A DNA stretch of 64,000 bases from an alpha proteobacterium BAL199 (GTDB taxonomy: Bacteria > Pseudomonadota > Alphaproteobacteria > Thalassobaculales > Thalassobaculaceae). Location: the NCBI GenBank assembly GCA_000171835.1, contig ABHC01000006.1:162603-226602 (forward strand), in the 5' to 3' direction. Each line of letters begins with the position of its first letter. Positions within the stretch are counted from its first letter, which is position 1. Below the pieces are notes generated by a model. It did not search any database. It was not told where the DNA came from and saw nothing but the letters and a program-made list of their open reading frames with translations. A program made the translations under genes and the position numbers. Positions 8,059 to 17,100 of this stretch are shown piece after piece.

Positions 8059-10388
8059 TTCTGGCGGACCGGCCATGGTTTCGGGAGGCACTGATCGCCC
8101 TCGCGGTGGTTGTGGCGGCCTGGGTCGTGCTGGCCTGGCCCTGGCTGGTCGGCGGGCTGACCATCCCGTGGGATGCCAAGATCCACTTCCTGGCCATGCT
8201 GCGCTGGCTCGCCGAGCACCTCGCGCAGGGCGATTGGCCGCTATGGATGCCCGAGAGCTTCGGCGGCCGTCCGGCCTTGGGCGACCCGCAGTCAATGATC
8301 CTGTCGCCTGGTTTCATGTTGCTGGCTGCGCTCGACCCCGAGCCCTCGGCACGGGCCGGTGACGCCGTGGTGCTGATCGAATTGCTGATCGGTGGTCTGG
8401 CGACCTCCTTGTTCGGGTTGCAACGCGGCTGGCACCCGGCGGCGGCGGTGCTGGCGGGGCTCGTGATGATGGTCGGAGCGTCAGCCTCGGCCCGCTTGCA
8501 GCATACGCTGTTGGTGCAGAGCCATGCCTTTATTCCCGTCGTCCTGCTGGCGCTCGATGCGGCGCTGGACCGACCGACAATCCGTCGGGCTTTGCTGGCG
8601 GGGCTGGCCGTCGGAATGCTGGTCATCGGCCGCGACCAGGTGGCCTTCCTGGGCCTGATCGCGTTGTTCGCTTTCGTTGTCGCGCGCGTCGCTTCGGCCC
8701 CTGACCCGGCCGGCTTCGTGAAGGAGCGGCTGCTGGTTGTCCTTTTGGCGGTGTCAGTGGCGGTGCTGCTGGCGATTGTGCCGGTACTCGCCACGATCGA
8801 GTTTGCGGAGATCAGCAACCGCCCGTCCTTCGCCTTCGCGTTTGGCGCCAAGCAGTCGATCCCGCCGGAAAGTTTTCTGACGGCCGTCATCCCCAACCTG
8901 TTCGGCGGGGTGTCGGCGCACACCACCTATTGGGGCCCCGGCAGCACACTGTGGTCGCCGCAGTTGCCGGTCGATCGCACGATCATCCAGTTGTACGTGG
9001 GGATGATCCCGATCGTCCTGGTCGTATGGATTGGTTTGTTGCGTGGGCGTTTGTTGAAAGGTGAGGGCCGGTTGTTGCTGGCGCTCACGGCGTTCTTCGC
9101 GATCTACGCGTTGGGTCACTACACACCTGTATTCGAAGTGCTGTTCGACCATGTGCCGGGTGTCGACAAGTTTCGACGTCCGGCGGACGCGACGTTTCTG
9201 TTCGGCGCATCCCTGGCGCTGACGGCCGGCTGGCTGTGCGACCGCGTGCTGCGCGAGGGCCTTCCGGCAGTGGCGACGTGGCGACGAGGCCTGGAAGCGG
9301 CTGTCGCGACTGTGCTGTTGGGGATCGGAGCGGCCGTGGCGTACAGCCAGGGCCAATTGACCCAGACATTGCCGGTTCTCGCTGTAACGACGGTGATGGT
9401 CATGGTCGCGGTCGTGGCTGTCGTTTGGGCTGTCCAGTCAAACACTGGCGCCGATCCGGCACGCCATAAGGCGGCGATAGCGGTTCTGGTCCTCCTGACC
9501 GTAATCGATCTGCGGGTCTTCACGGTCGGCACGCCGCTCAACGCCATGTCGATCAAGCCGTTCACGGTTCTGGACGACCCTGAGGACGTGCCTCTCGCTG
9601 CCTGGCTGGAACGCGAAGTGGCTGAGATCGAGCTGTACGAGGGACCAGTGCGGGTCGAGGTCCTGGGCCTGGGCGGCGCCTGGCAGAACCTGCCGATGTC
9701 GATCGGCGTCGAGGACACGCTTGGCTACAATCCGCTGCGGCTAGCGGAGTACGACAAGGCCGTCGGGTCCGACCAGAACTCGCATACCGTCGATCGACGG
9801 TTCGGGACATTGATGACCGGCTACCGCTCCGATTTCGCGGACCTGCTTGGTGTGCGTATCATTATCCTTGGCGGACCGATGGAAGAGATCGATCCGGCGA
9901 GCGCGCCGGCCTTCGGGCCAGCCTTGCGGTTCCGAGGGAGTTGGGTCTACGAGAACCCGCGGACAGTGCCGCGGGTCCTGTTCATCGGCCGCGAGGGTGC
10001 ACGGCGTTACGATCCTGATACGCTGATCGAACAAGGCAGCTTGCCGCGCCTGGATTGGCGTCGTGAAGCGCTGATCGATCCGCTGCCGGAGCCGCCGATT
10101 CAGCCGGCTCAAATTCGTGGACGCGCTGGATTTGTCAGGATGCTCGAGCGGACCAGCGACATGGTCGATCTTGAGGTGTCGGCCCAACGGCCCGGCTTCG
10201 TGGTCCTGCACGACATCGCCTATCCCGGGTGGGTGGCCTATGTCGACGGTGAGCGGCAGGAGCCGAGGCGTGCCAACGCCTTGTTCATGGCAGCGTCGGT
10301 GCCAACGGGAAAGCACAGCGTTCGGTTTGTCTACGAGCCGTTGTCAGTGGAGCATATTTGGGCGCTGCTGGTCGGGGACGATCGGTGA
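8055..10388 (+). CDS. YfhO family polytopic membrane protein
   Basis: Encodes 777 aa from the ATG at 8055, which overlaps the GT2 stop as ATGA. The frame is open farther upstream, but that part only shadows the GT2 gene. About 10-12 hydrophobic segments occupy roughly the first 470 residues and a soluble domain follows. Architecture and motifs (GRPALGDPQSMILSP; GVDKFRRPADATFLFG) fit the YfhO/GT-C-like membrane family, whose members attach sugars from polyprenyl-phosphate donors to envelope polymers. With GT2 upstream and GtrA downstream it would be the transferase on the outer face of the membrane; this role is inferred. Confidence 0.88.
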   Translation: MILADRPWFREALIALAVVVAAWVVLAWPWLVGGLTIPWDAKIHFLAMLRWLAEHLAQGDWPLWMPESFGGRPALGDPQSMILSPGFMLLAALDPEPSARAGDAVVLIELLIGGLATSLFGLQRGWHPAAAVLAGLVMMVGASASARLQHTLLVQSHAFIPVVLLALDAALDRPTIRRALLAGLAVGMLVIGRDQVAFLGLIALFAFVVARVASAPDPAGFVKERLLVVLLAVSVAVLLAIVPVLATIEFAEISNRPSFAFAFGAKQSIPPESFLTAVIPNLFGGVSAHTTYWGPGSTLWSPQLPVDRTIIQLYVGMIPIVLVVWIGLLRGRLLKGEGRLLLALTAFFAIYALGHYTPVFEVLFDHVPGVDKFRRPADATFLFGASLALTAGWLCDRVLREGLPAVATWRRGLEAAVATVLLGIGAAVAYSQGQLTQTLPVLAVTTVMVMVAVVAVVWAVQSNTGADPARHKAAIAVLVLLTVIDLRVFTVGTPLNAMSIKPFTVLDDPEDVPLAAWLEREVAEIELYEGPVRVEVLGLGGAWQNLPMSIGVEDTLGYNPLRLAEYDKAVGSDQNSHTVDRRFGTLMTGYRSDFADLLGVRIIILGGPMEEIDPASAPAFGPALRFRGSWVYENPRTVPRVLFIGREGARRYDPDTLIEQGSLPRLDWRREALIDPLPEPPIQPAQIRGRAGFVRMLERTSDMVDLEVSAQRPGFVVLHDIAYPGWVAYVDGERQEPRRANALFMAASVPTGKHSVRFVYEPLSVEHIWALLVGDDR

Positions 10389-10777
10389 CCGGCGAAGCCG
10401 GCGCGTTGTTCCGCCAGTTCGTGGGCTTCGCGACCGTCGGGATGGTCGGACTGGTAGCGCACTACTCCGCGTTGACCGGGCTGGTCGAACTCGGCGGCGT
10501 CGATCCGGTTGTGGCGTCGGTGATCGGTTTCCTGGCCGGCGCACTCGTGAACTATGTCCTGAACCGGCGGCTGGTGTTCCGGTCCGATCGCGCCCACCGG
10601 GCAGCCGGTCCCAGGTTCTTTGCCGTCGCGGCGAGTGGGCTGGTCCTGAACGGTCTGCTGATGACGTTACTGGTCGACCATCTTGGTGTGTTCTATCTGG
10701 TCGCCCAGGTCATGGTGACCGGCGGTCTGGTCTTCTGGCACTTCCTGCTGAACAAGTTCTGGACGTTCCGGCGATAG
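10385..10777 (+). CDS. gtrA: GtrA family membrane protein
   Basis: Encodes 130 aa from a GTG at 10385 that overlaps the YfhO stop (GTGA); a start nine codons upstream is possible. Four membrane helices and the family pattern are present: FVGFATVGMVGLVAHYSAL, NYVLNRRLVF, and the C-terminal LNKFWTFRR. GtrA proteins are thought to help translocate polyprenyl-phosphate sugars across the inner membrane, which fits the GT2-YfhO-GtrA operon. Its last 111 bp overlap the convergent methyltransferase gene. Confidence 0.92.
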   Translation: MTGEAGALFRQFVGFATVGMVGLVAHYSALTGLVELGGVDPVVASVIGFLAGALVNYVLNRRLVFRSDRAHRAAGPRFFAVAASGLVLNGLLMTLLVDHLGVFYLVAQVMVTGGLVFWHFLLNKFWTFRR

Positions 10778-11710
10778 TGCGTGCAGACGGTCTCCGGCCC
10801 GCACTCGCTCAAACACCATTACATGAGCTTCAATCGCGTCCGGTCCGTCCCGACGTAGGACGGTTCGCTTGTGGCACCGCTGGACGAGCCCGTGTTCGCC
10901 TGCGACGCGTGTCAGATAGTCCGCGGAGTGCGCGAACCGGCGCGACGGGCGCAACCTTCGGTCCAAACCAGTTGCGTCGGTTTCAACCGCTTCGGCCGTC
11001 ATGGCAAACAATCCACCGTCGACCAGCCGCCGCGTCACCGCCGCGAACAACGGGGCCAAATCGCCCAGATAGATCAGCACGTCGGCGGCCGTGACCAAGT
11101 CGAAGTGGCGGGTATCGTTCGCCAGATAGGCAGTCAGTTCGCTGACATGGAGCGCGTCGTACACTCCCTTGCTGCTCGATTGAGCGATCATTGCCGGCGA
11201 CAGGTCGACACCTTCGATCCAGGCGCAGACCTTGCGCAGGCGTTCACCCATCAGGCCGGTGCCGCAGCCGAGGTCGAGGACCGAACCGAAGACCGTATCC
11301 GAACCGCTCACCGAGTTGATGGCCTGTAGCAGTTGCGCCGGTCCTTGATAGTCCAGACCGATCAGCAAGGAGCGCTCGAACCTCGGCGCGTACTCGTCGA
11401 ACAAGGCGGCGACATATGCCGGTGGCAGACCGTCGGGCTGCGGCGTAGCGCCGAGCAGGGCGAGGTGGGGCAGGGCACCCAGCCGGTCGTCGGGGCTGAG
11501 TGCAAGGTAGCGTGCGTAGGCCGCGACCGCACGGTCGCGGTGACTCGATGTTGCCGCGGCTTCACCGATTAGGAAATGCAACTCCGGCCAGTCGGGGGTC
11601 AACTCAAGCGTCTGCTCCAGCACCGACAGCGCAGCGGTCGGATCTCCGCTGTCCAGGAGTGCACGCGCCGTCTCGACCCGCCGGTCGGCTCTCAAATCTC
11701 CGGATGTCAT
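10667..11710 (-). CDS. TPR-containing class I SAM-dependent methyltransferase
   Basis: Encodes 347 aa. The N terminus (residues 1-75) has TPR-like repeats (ALLDSGDPTAALSVLEQTLE). The methyltransferase core begins near residue 100 with SAM motif I VLDLGCGTGLMGERL and ends around HVMVFERV. The remaining roughly 45 residues are charged and His/Glu-rich, and they are read antisense to GtrA, so they look like read-through rather than a conserved domain. The TPR plus methyltransferase layout is common in alphaproteobacteria; the substrate is unknown. Confidence 0.85.
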   Translation of the reverse strand: MTSGDLRADRRVETARALLDSGDPTAALSVLEQTLELTPDWPELHFLIGEAAATSSHRDRAVAAYARYLALSPDDRLGALPHLALLGATPQPDGLPPAYVAALFDEYAPRFERSLLIGLDYQGPAQLLQAINSVSGSDTVFGSVLDLGCGTGLMGERLRKVCAWIEGVDLSPAMIAQSSSKGVYDALHVSELTAYLANDTRHFDLVTAADVLIYLGDLAPLFAAVTRRLVDGGLFAMTAEAVETDATGLDRRLRPSRRFAHSADYLTRVAGEHGLVQRCHKRTVLRRDGPDAIEAHVMVFERVRAGDRLHALSPERPELVQQEVPEDQTAGHHDLGDQIEHTKMVDQ

Positions 11711-11845
11711 GGGAGGGGATGAACGAACAGATGCCGATCGGGAGAGACGCTCAACAATCGACCGGTGTGTCCGAACCTCCGCGCAGTCGCGACGACGGAA
11801 TGTTCATAGCACGCTGCCCGGCAGCACGCATTGTCGCAAATGTTG

Positions 11846-12796
11846 TCAGCGAGCGACCGACGGTGCCATTGCGCACAGCATCTCGAACATCATGTTGGCG
11901 GCGGTGACGCAGGTGATGCCGGTTGGGTCGAAGCAGGGTGCGACCTCGCTGATGTCGGCGCCGATGATCGGCTTGCCGGTCAGCGAACGCAGGATCACCT
12001 GCAGGTCGCGTGGGATCAGGCCGCCGATCTCCGGAACCGCAGTGCCCGGGCAGAACGCCGGGTCGATGCCGTCGATGTCGAGGGTGATGTAGAACGGTTT
12101 GTCGCCGAGCACCTCGTGGATCTTGGCGATCACCGCGGCCCGGCCCATCGCCTCGAACTCGTCGATGGTGATCACCGTAAACCCGGCATCGATGCCGTAC
12201 TGGATGTCGCCTTCGGAGAACCGGCTGCCGCGCAGGCCGATCTGCAGGGTGCGCTTCGGGTCGATCCATCCCTCCTTGTGGCCGAGCCGCATGAAGGTCG
12301 CGTGGTTGACGGTGTCGCCGCACAACTCGGCCAATGTGTCCGGATGGGCGTCGAACTGCAGCACCCCGACCGGCTCGTCCTTCACCAAACCGCGTAAGAT
12401 CGGGGTCGGGATGGTGTGGTCGCCGCCGATCGAAATCGGCACGATCCGGTTGTCGCGCAGGGTTTCGTAGAATTCCTGGATCTGGGCGATCGACTTTGTC
12501 TTGTCGAGCGGGTTCACCGGCGCGTCGCCCAGATCGGCGACGTTGCAAATGTCGAACGGCGAGACCCCGGTGGTCGGATGCACCCGGCGGATCAGGCGCG
12601 ACGCTTCGCGCACCCCGGACGGACCTTGGCGGGCGCCGGTGCGGTAGTTCACGCCGAGATCGAACGGCACGCCGACCAGCGCGATGTCGACCTCCGGATC
12701 GATGCCGTGGCGCTTGGTGCGCATGAAGGTGGCGACATCGGCGAAGCGCGGCACGACGGCGGCGTCGACCGGTTGAAACTTTGGATCACCAGCCAT
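11846..12796 (-). CDS. agmatinase / ureohydrolase family protein
   Basis: Encodes 316 aa of the arginase-agmatinase superfamily. All dimanganese ligands are visible: His127 in GGDHT, Asp149, His151 and Asp153 in DAHPDT, and Asp240 and Asp242 in DIDGIDP. The enzyme would hydrolyse a guanidino compound to urea plus an amine. Agmatine is the default substrate, but guanidinobutyrate or guanidinopropionate are possible. AGGAGA precedes the ATG. It lies 12 bp downstream of an M20 amidohydrolase in the same operon, suggesting a small guanidino/ureido catabolic unit. Confidence 0.9.
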   Translation of the reverse strand: MAGDPKFQPVDAAVVPRFADVATFMRTKRHGIDPEVDIALVGVPFDLGVNYRTGARQGPSGVREASRLIRRVHPTTGVSPFDICNVADLGDAPVNPLDKTKSIAQIQEFYETLRDNRIVPISIGGDHTIPTPILRGLVKDEPVGVLQFDAHPDTLAELCGDTVNHATFMRLGHKEGWIDPKRTLQIGLRGSRFSEGDIQYGIDAGFTVITIDEFEAMGRAAVIAKIHEVLGDKPFYITLDIDGIDPAFCPGTAVPEIGGLIPRDLQVILRSLTGKPIIGADISEVAPCFDPTGITCVTAANMMFEMLCAMAPSVAR

Positions 12797-12808
12797 GATG
12801 CCTGTCTC

Positions 12809-14050
12809 CTATCGATTGGCGCGGGCCAGCACGGCGCTGAACAGCACCTGCAGGCCAGGGAGTTGGTCTTCCAGGCGGGTGTTCTCCGCCTCGTTGTGGC
12901 TGATGCCGTCATCGCACGGCGTGAACAGCAGCACGGTCGGCGTGATCCGCGCGAGGTGGTAGGCGTCGTGGCCGGCTTGGCTCATCATCTCTCGGTACGG
13001 CACGCCCAGGTCGTCGGCGCTGCGCCGCACCAAGTTGATCAGGTCCGGATCGAACGAGGTCTCCCCGAAGGTCCAGGAGTCGCCCACGGCGATCTCGGTG
13101 TTGGTTTCGGCGGCGCAGTCCGGCAAGGAGGCCCGGATGCGCTCCTCCATCTCGGCGGTCAGCTTCGGGTCCGGACTGCGGAAGTCGACGAAAAGCGTTG
13201 CCCGGTCAGAGATGATGCCAGGGATGTTCGGCGACGCCTCCAGCCGGGCCACGGTCGACTTGCCTTCCCGGTCGGCATAGGCGTGGCCGATCCGGTTGAC
13301 TGCCAGTGCGACGCTGGCGGCACCGACCAGGGCGTTGCGGCGGCGCGCCATCGGGGTAGGCCCGCTGTGGGCGTTCTCACCAGTGACTTCGATCCGCATG
13401 CCACGGGCAAGGTAGGGGGCGACGACGATGCCGAGCGGGACGCCCGCCTCCCACAGTGCGGGGCCCTGTTCGATGTGGATTTCAAAGTAGCTGTCCAGAT
13501 CGCGGCCACCCACCGGCACATCCCCGGCCCAGCCGATCGAATCCAGGGCCTGCGCCACCGTGATGCCGGCCTGATCAGTTCGCGTCAGCGCCCAGTCGAG
13601 GTCGTGGATTCCCGCGAAAACCCCGGAGCACAGCATCGGTGGCGGGAACCGACCGCCTTCCTCGTTGGTCCAGTTCACCACCTCGATCGATCGCCGAGTG
13701 GCGATACCCGCATCGTCCAGGGCGCGCAGGATTTCCAACCCAGCCATGACACCAAGGATGCCGTCGAACCGACCGCCTGCCGCCTGGGTGTCCAGGTGGC
13801 TGCCGACCAGCACCGGTGGCAGGTCGTTGTCGATACCTCCGCGCCGAACGAAGGTGTTGCCGAGCCGGTCGACCGTGACGGAGTAACCGTCGGCTTCGAC
13901 CCAGGACCGGAACAGGTCCCGCATCTGTCCATCAGACTCCGACAGCGTAAGGCGGGCCAGCCCGCCGCGCGTGCCTTTGCCGATCTCGGCCGATGCCATC
14001 AGGGTGTTCCAGAAGCGTTCGCCGTCAATGGGCGGGATGTTGCGGGTCAT
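12809..14050 (-). CDS. M20 family amidohydrolase (N-carbamoyl-L-amino acid hydrolase / allantoate amidohydrolase type)
   Basis: Encodes 413 aa, typical for the HyuC/AllC branch of peptidase family M20. Metal motifs are in order: GSHLDT, GRFDGILGVMAGLEIL, NEEGGRF, FEIHIEQG and a late His in QAGHDAYHLAR. The dimerisation-domain motif GENAHSGPTPM is present. These enzymes release ammonia and CO2 from N-carbamoyl amino acids, ureidopropionate or allantoate. It is followed after 12 bp by the agmatinase-family gene. The exact substrate is not decided by sequence. Confidence 0.9.
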   Translation of the reverse strand: MTRNIPPIDGERFWNTLMASAEIGKGTRGGLARLTLSESDGQMRDLFRSWVEADGYSVTVDRLGNTFVRRGGIDNDLPPVLVGSHLDTQAAGGRFDGILGVMAGLEILRALDDAGIATRRSIEVVNWTNEEGGRFPPPMLCSGVFAGIHDLDWALTRTDQAGITVAQALDSIGWAGDVPVGGRDLDSYFEIHIEQGPALWEAGVPLGIVVAPYLARGMRIEVTGENAHSGPTPMARRRNALVGAASVALAVNRIGHAYADREGKSTVARLEASPNIPGIISDRATLFVDFRSPDPKLTAEMEERIRASLPDCAAETNTEIAVGDSWTFGETSFDPDLINLVRRSADDLGVPYREMMSQAGHDAYHLARITPTVLLFTPCDDGISHNEAENTRLEDQLPGLQVLFSAVLARANR

Positions 14051-14167
14051 GTCGGGATCCTGGTCGGTAGGGTGCCAATGTTAACCCTTCGTTCACCCTG
14101 TCTGCCAAGGCTTCCTTCATCACCGTCCGGCATTGTGGAGCTGCAACGACGTACGAGGAGTTCCGAT

Positions 14168-14359
14168 ATGAGCGACGGCGCATCCGATCCGGTGGACCAG
14201 CTTCAGATCATCATCACCGGACCGGCGCGGAGTTCCTCGTCGTCAGGGCTGCCGCCGCGGTTCGCAGGCGCTGCGGCGTCCGGTCAGGCTGGCTCCGGAT
14301 CCGTTCCCCGGCCGACAACTACGCGGCCCCGCGGACAGGCAGTCAACTTCGCGGCCTGA
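14168..14359 (+). CDS. possible small ORF (63 aa), doubtful
   Basis: This small ORF lies in a 362-bp stretch (14051-14412) between the M20 and PhyH genes. It has GAGGAG upstream of its ATG and begins MSDGASDPVDQLQIIITGP. After about residue 20 the composition turns Ser/Pro/Arg-rich and unconvincing, while the next frame stays open to 14385 with high third-position GC. It could be a frameshifted small gene or chance. I recognise no family, and nothing else is visible in this gap. Confidence 0.25.
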   Translation: MSDGASDPVDQLQIIITGPARSSSSSGLPPRFAGAAASGQAGSGSVPRPTTTRPRGQAVNFAA

Positions 14360-14412
14360 TCGAGGCTTTCCTGCCGCTTCGTTGAGCCAGGGCGTTCTGC
14401 TAAAAACGCGGC

Positions 14413-15216
14413 ATGAACCGACGCCCGCTCGCACCCGTTCCGACTGAAGCCATCACCGTCTACGAACGCGACGGCATCGTCTGCCTGCGCGGAGTCTTCG
14501 ATGCCGACTGGATCGCGTTCATGGGTGAGGCCGTCGATCGTGCGATGGCCGAACCGGGCAGCCACGGCGAGGAATACGCGCGCTCCGGCGGTCGGTTCTT
14601 CGGCGACCTTGAGATGTGGCGGCGTCACGAGCCGTTCCGTCGTTTCGTGTTCGAGTCCCCTGCGGCCGAGATCGCCGGCGCCATCATGGGGGCCTCGAAA
14701 GTGAATTTCTTCTACGACCAACTCCTGGTGAAGGAGCCTGGAACCTCGGAACGCACCCCATGGCACCAGGATCAGCCATACTGGGCAGTCGCGGGCCGCC
14801 AAGTGTGCTCGCTGTGGGTGCCGTTCGATCCGGTCGCAGAGGATACCTGCGTGGAGTACGTCGCTGGACCGCATTCCTGGCCGGAGTTCAGCCCCTATCA
14901 TTTTGCCGACGGCACGCTGTATGCCGACACCGGCCTGCCGCCGCTCCCCGACATCGAGAGGGAGCGCGATCGGCACCGGATCCTGCGCTTTGCGCTGGAG
15001 CCGGGCGACTGTCTGGTGTTCCAGGCGATGATCGTGCACGGCGCGCCCGGGAACCGAAGTGCCAACCGTCGGCGCGCTCTGGCGACCCGCTGGACGGGTG
15101 ACGACGCGCGCTATTGCGTGCGGCCCGGTGAAGTCGGTTTTCCAACCGCCGATCCCGGTCTAGCCCACGGCGACGTCATGGATTGCGAGATGTTTCCTGT
15201 CATCTGGCAGGCTTAA
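14413..15216 (+). CDS. phytanoyl-CoA dioxygenase (PhyH) family protein
   Basis: Encodes 267 aa of the Fe(II)/2-oxoglutarate oxygenase PhyH family. The iron triad is visible: His118 and Asp120 in PWHQDQPYW, and His209 in MIVHGAPGNRS. Arg219/220 are candidates for the 2-oxoglutarate carboxylate contact. These enzymes hydroxylate lipids or secondary metabolites. The gene stands alone: the M20 gene upstream is divergent and the HPt gene downstream is convergent. The substrate is unknown. Confidence 0.88.
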   Translation: MNRRPLAPVPTEAITVYERDGIVCLRGVFDADWIAFMGEAVDRAMAEPGSHGEEYARSGGRFFGDLEMWRRHEPFRRFVFESPAAEIAGAIMGASKVNFFYDQLLVKEPGTSERTPWHQDQPYWAVAGRQVCSLWVPFDPVAEDTCVEYVAGPHSWPEFSPYHFADGTLYADTGLPPLPDIERERDRHRILRFALEPGDCLVFQAMIVHGAPGNRSANRRRALATRWTGDDARYCVRPGEVGFPTADPGLAHGDVMDCEMFPVIWQA

Positions 15217-15230
15217 CGGCCGCCAATGCA

Positions 15231-15620
15231 CTATGTGTCGGACGCGTGGCGTCCGGCGTCGGCCCCGTCGGCCATTTCGTCGGCCATTTCGTCGGCCAGG
15301 CCCACGGCAACGCCGGTCGCCGCGGTGATCGCTTGCCTGAATTCGCCGAGCGCGTCATTCAACTCGTCGGCGGGCAGTTCTGCGACCTCTTCCTCCAGCC
15401 GACGGCCAATTGTCACCAAGGTCATGAACCCCAGGCTGCCGGCCACCGATGCGACGGCGTGGGCATGATCGGCAAGCTCCTGGCGCCTGCCGCACCGTGC
15501 CGCAACGTCAAGTGCCGCCCGGCGTTGCGACAACTCGTGCACGAACATCGACAGGAACCGCGCGATTTTCTCATCGCCGAAGGCTGTGCGCTGGTTGTCG
15601 AAATAGGGGCGGTCGAACAT
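15231..15620 (-). CDS. HPt domain protein (orphan histidine phosphotransfer)
   Basis: Encodes 129 aa. The middle fits the HPt helix bundle: HAHAVASVAGSLGF, where His54 lies where the phosphorylated His of AHxLKGxxxxLG is expected, with Gly61, Leu63 and Gly64 conserved but the usual Lys at +3 replaced by Ala. It would relay phosphate between a hybrid kinase and a response regulator, yet no kinase or receiver gene is near. AAGGA precedes the ATG. The C terminus carries ADEM repeated twice from a 12-bp tandem DNA repeat. Confidence 0.65.
   Translation of the reverse strand: MFDRPYFDNQRTAFGDEKIARFLSMFVHELSQRRAALDVAARCGRRQELADHAHAVASVAGSLGFMTLVTIGRRLEEEVAELPADELNDALGEFRQAITAATGVAVGLADEMADEMADGADAGRHASDT
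15267..15297. repeat. 12-bp tandem repeat inside the HPt gene
   Basis: The unit GTCGGCCATTTC occurs twice (15267-15278, 15279-15290) with a partial third copy. In the gene it encodes repeated Ala-Asp-Glu-Met. The in-frame length suggests slipped-strand duplication tolerated in a flexible C-terminal tail. Confidence 0.85.
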
Positions 15621-15827
15621 GATCGACGTCCTTGCGTCGTACGGTTGTATTGACTGACGATATCCTTAGTGCGCACCGATTGCAGTAGCTTCGTGCATGG
15701 TGACGGCAACCGGGGTGCGGCGTAACGCCCGGTTGCGGTTCGGACACGCGATTGTTACCGGCACTTCCGACAGCCAGCGGTGACAGTTTGCCGAACTTGG
15801 TGGCTGACGCCGCGCAGGAGCACGACC

Positions 15828-17096
15828 ATGGCACACTCCGCCCGACCGGTGATGGCGGCCTCGACGGCGGCGGCTACGCCGGTCGACCACTATCGGTTCT
15901 TCGCCGACGCTCTCGATAGCTTGCGGGCGGACGGCAACTACCGGGTGTTCGCGGACCTGGAGCGTCGCGCCGGGTCGTTTCCACGCGCCGATCACCATGA
16001 CGGCGCAGTATCGGAAGTGACGGTTTGGTGTTCGAACGACTATCTCGGCATGGGACAGCATCCAAAGGTGCTGCGATCCGTGCAGGACGCGTTGGCGAAG
16101 TCAGGGGCCGGGGCCGGCGGCACCCGCAACATTGCCGGCACCAACCACAATCACGTGCTGTTGGAGGCGTCGCTCGCCGACCTGCATCGCAAGCCGGCGG
16201 CGCTGCTGTTCTCGTCGGGCTACGTCGCGAACATGGCGGCATTGGCGACCCTGGCAGCGCGGCTACCGAACTGCGTGGTGTTTTCCGACGCCGCCAACCA
16301 CGCATCGATGATCGAGGGCATCCGCCACTCCCGGGCTGACAAGGTGATCTTCCGTCACAATGATCCGGCTGATCTGGATCGGCGGCTTTCAGAGGTCGCG
16401 CCGGATCGAGCGAAGCTGGTGGCGTTCGAGAGCGTGTACTCGATGGACGGTGACATCGCGCCGATCGCCGAGCTGTGCGACGTCGCCGAGCGTCACGGAG
16501 CGCTGACGTATCTGGATGAGGTGCACGCGGTCGGATTGTATGGACCACGCGGCGGCGGTGTCGCCGAACGCGACGGTGTGGCCGACCGCCTCGACGTCAT
16601 CCAGGGTACACTCGGGAAGGCGTTCGGCAGCTTCGGTGGGTACATCGCCGGAAGCCGCGACCTCGTCGATTTCGTGAGGTCCTTCGCTTCCGGATTCATC
16701 TTCACGACCGCCTTGCCACCACATGTCGCCGCCGGTGCCCGGGCCGCCATCGAACACCTGAAGTCGTCCCGGATCGAACGGGAACGCCACCAGGAACGTG
16801 CCGCGACGGTCAAATGCCGTCTGGCCGAGGCCGGGCTGCCGGTGATGGACAACCCGAGCCATATCGTTCCGGTGCTGGTCGGCGACGCCGGTTTGTGCCG
16901 GCTGGCCAGCGACCGGTTGCTGACCGAGCACGCGATCTACGTGCAGCCAATCAACTATCCGACCGTACCGCGCGGCACCGAGCGGCTGCGGATCACGCCG
17001 ACCCCTCTGCACGATGACGATGCGATCGATCGTCTGGTGATGGCGCTGGACGAGGTGTGGCGAAGGCTGGATCTTCCCAGGCGGCCGAACGGCTGA
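15828..17096 (+). CDS. hemA: 5-aminolevulinate synthase
   Basis: Encodes 422 aa. It condenses glycine and succinyl-CoA to 5-aminolevulinate, the first step of tetrapyrrole synthesis in Alphaproteobacteria. Markers: [13 protein letters not shown], the glycine-rich loop [31 protein letters not shown], and the PLP lysine Lys264 in [13 protein letters not shown]. The start at 15828 was chosen because GCAGGAG lies just upstream, and the longer open frame to 15780 has no such site. The unusual, Ala-rich first 20 residues are not part of the fold. It could be a hemA paralogue feeding a specialised pathway; no other heme gene is in the window. Confidence 0.93.
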   Translation: MAHSARPVMAASTAAATPVDHYRFFADALDSLRADGNYRVFADLERRAGSFPRADHHDGAVSEVTVWCSNDYLGMGQHPKVLRSVQDALAKSGAGAGGTRNIAGTNHNHVLLEASLADLHRKPAALLFSSGYVANMAALATLAARLPNCVVFSDAANHASMIEGIRHSRADKVIFRHNDPADLDRRLSEVAPDRAKLVAFESVYSMDGDIAPIAELCDVAERHGALTYLDEVHAVGLYGPRGGGVAERDGVADRLDVIQGTLGKAFGSFGGYIAGSRDLVDFVRSFASGFIFTTALPPHVAAGARAAIEHLKSSRIERERHQERAATVKCRLAEAGLPVMDNPSHIVPVLVGDAGLCRLASDRLLTEHAIYVQPINYPTVPRGTERLRITPTPLHDDDAIDRLVMALDEVWRRLDLPRRPNG

Positions 17097-17100
17097 TCCG

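Noticed and set aside
12416..14359. A 647-residue plus-strand open frame across the agmatinase and M20 genes
   Set aside because: It is antisense to two enzymes with complete metal sites. Only its last 63 residues, beyond the M20 gene, have their own ribosome site, and these are listed as a doubtful small ORF.
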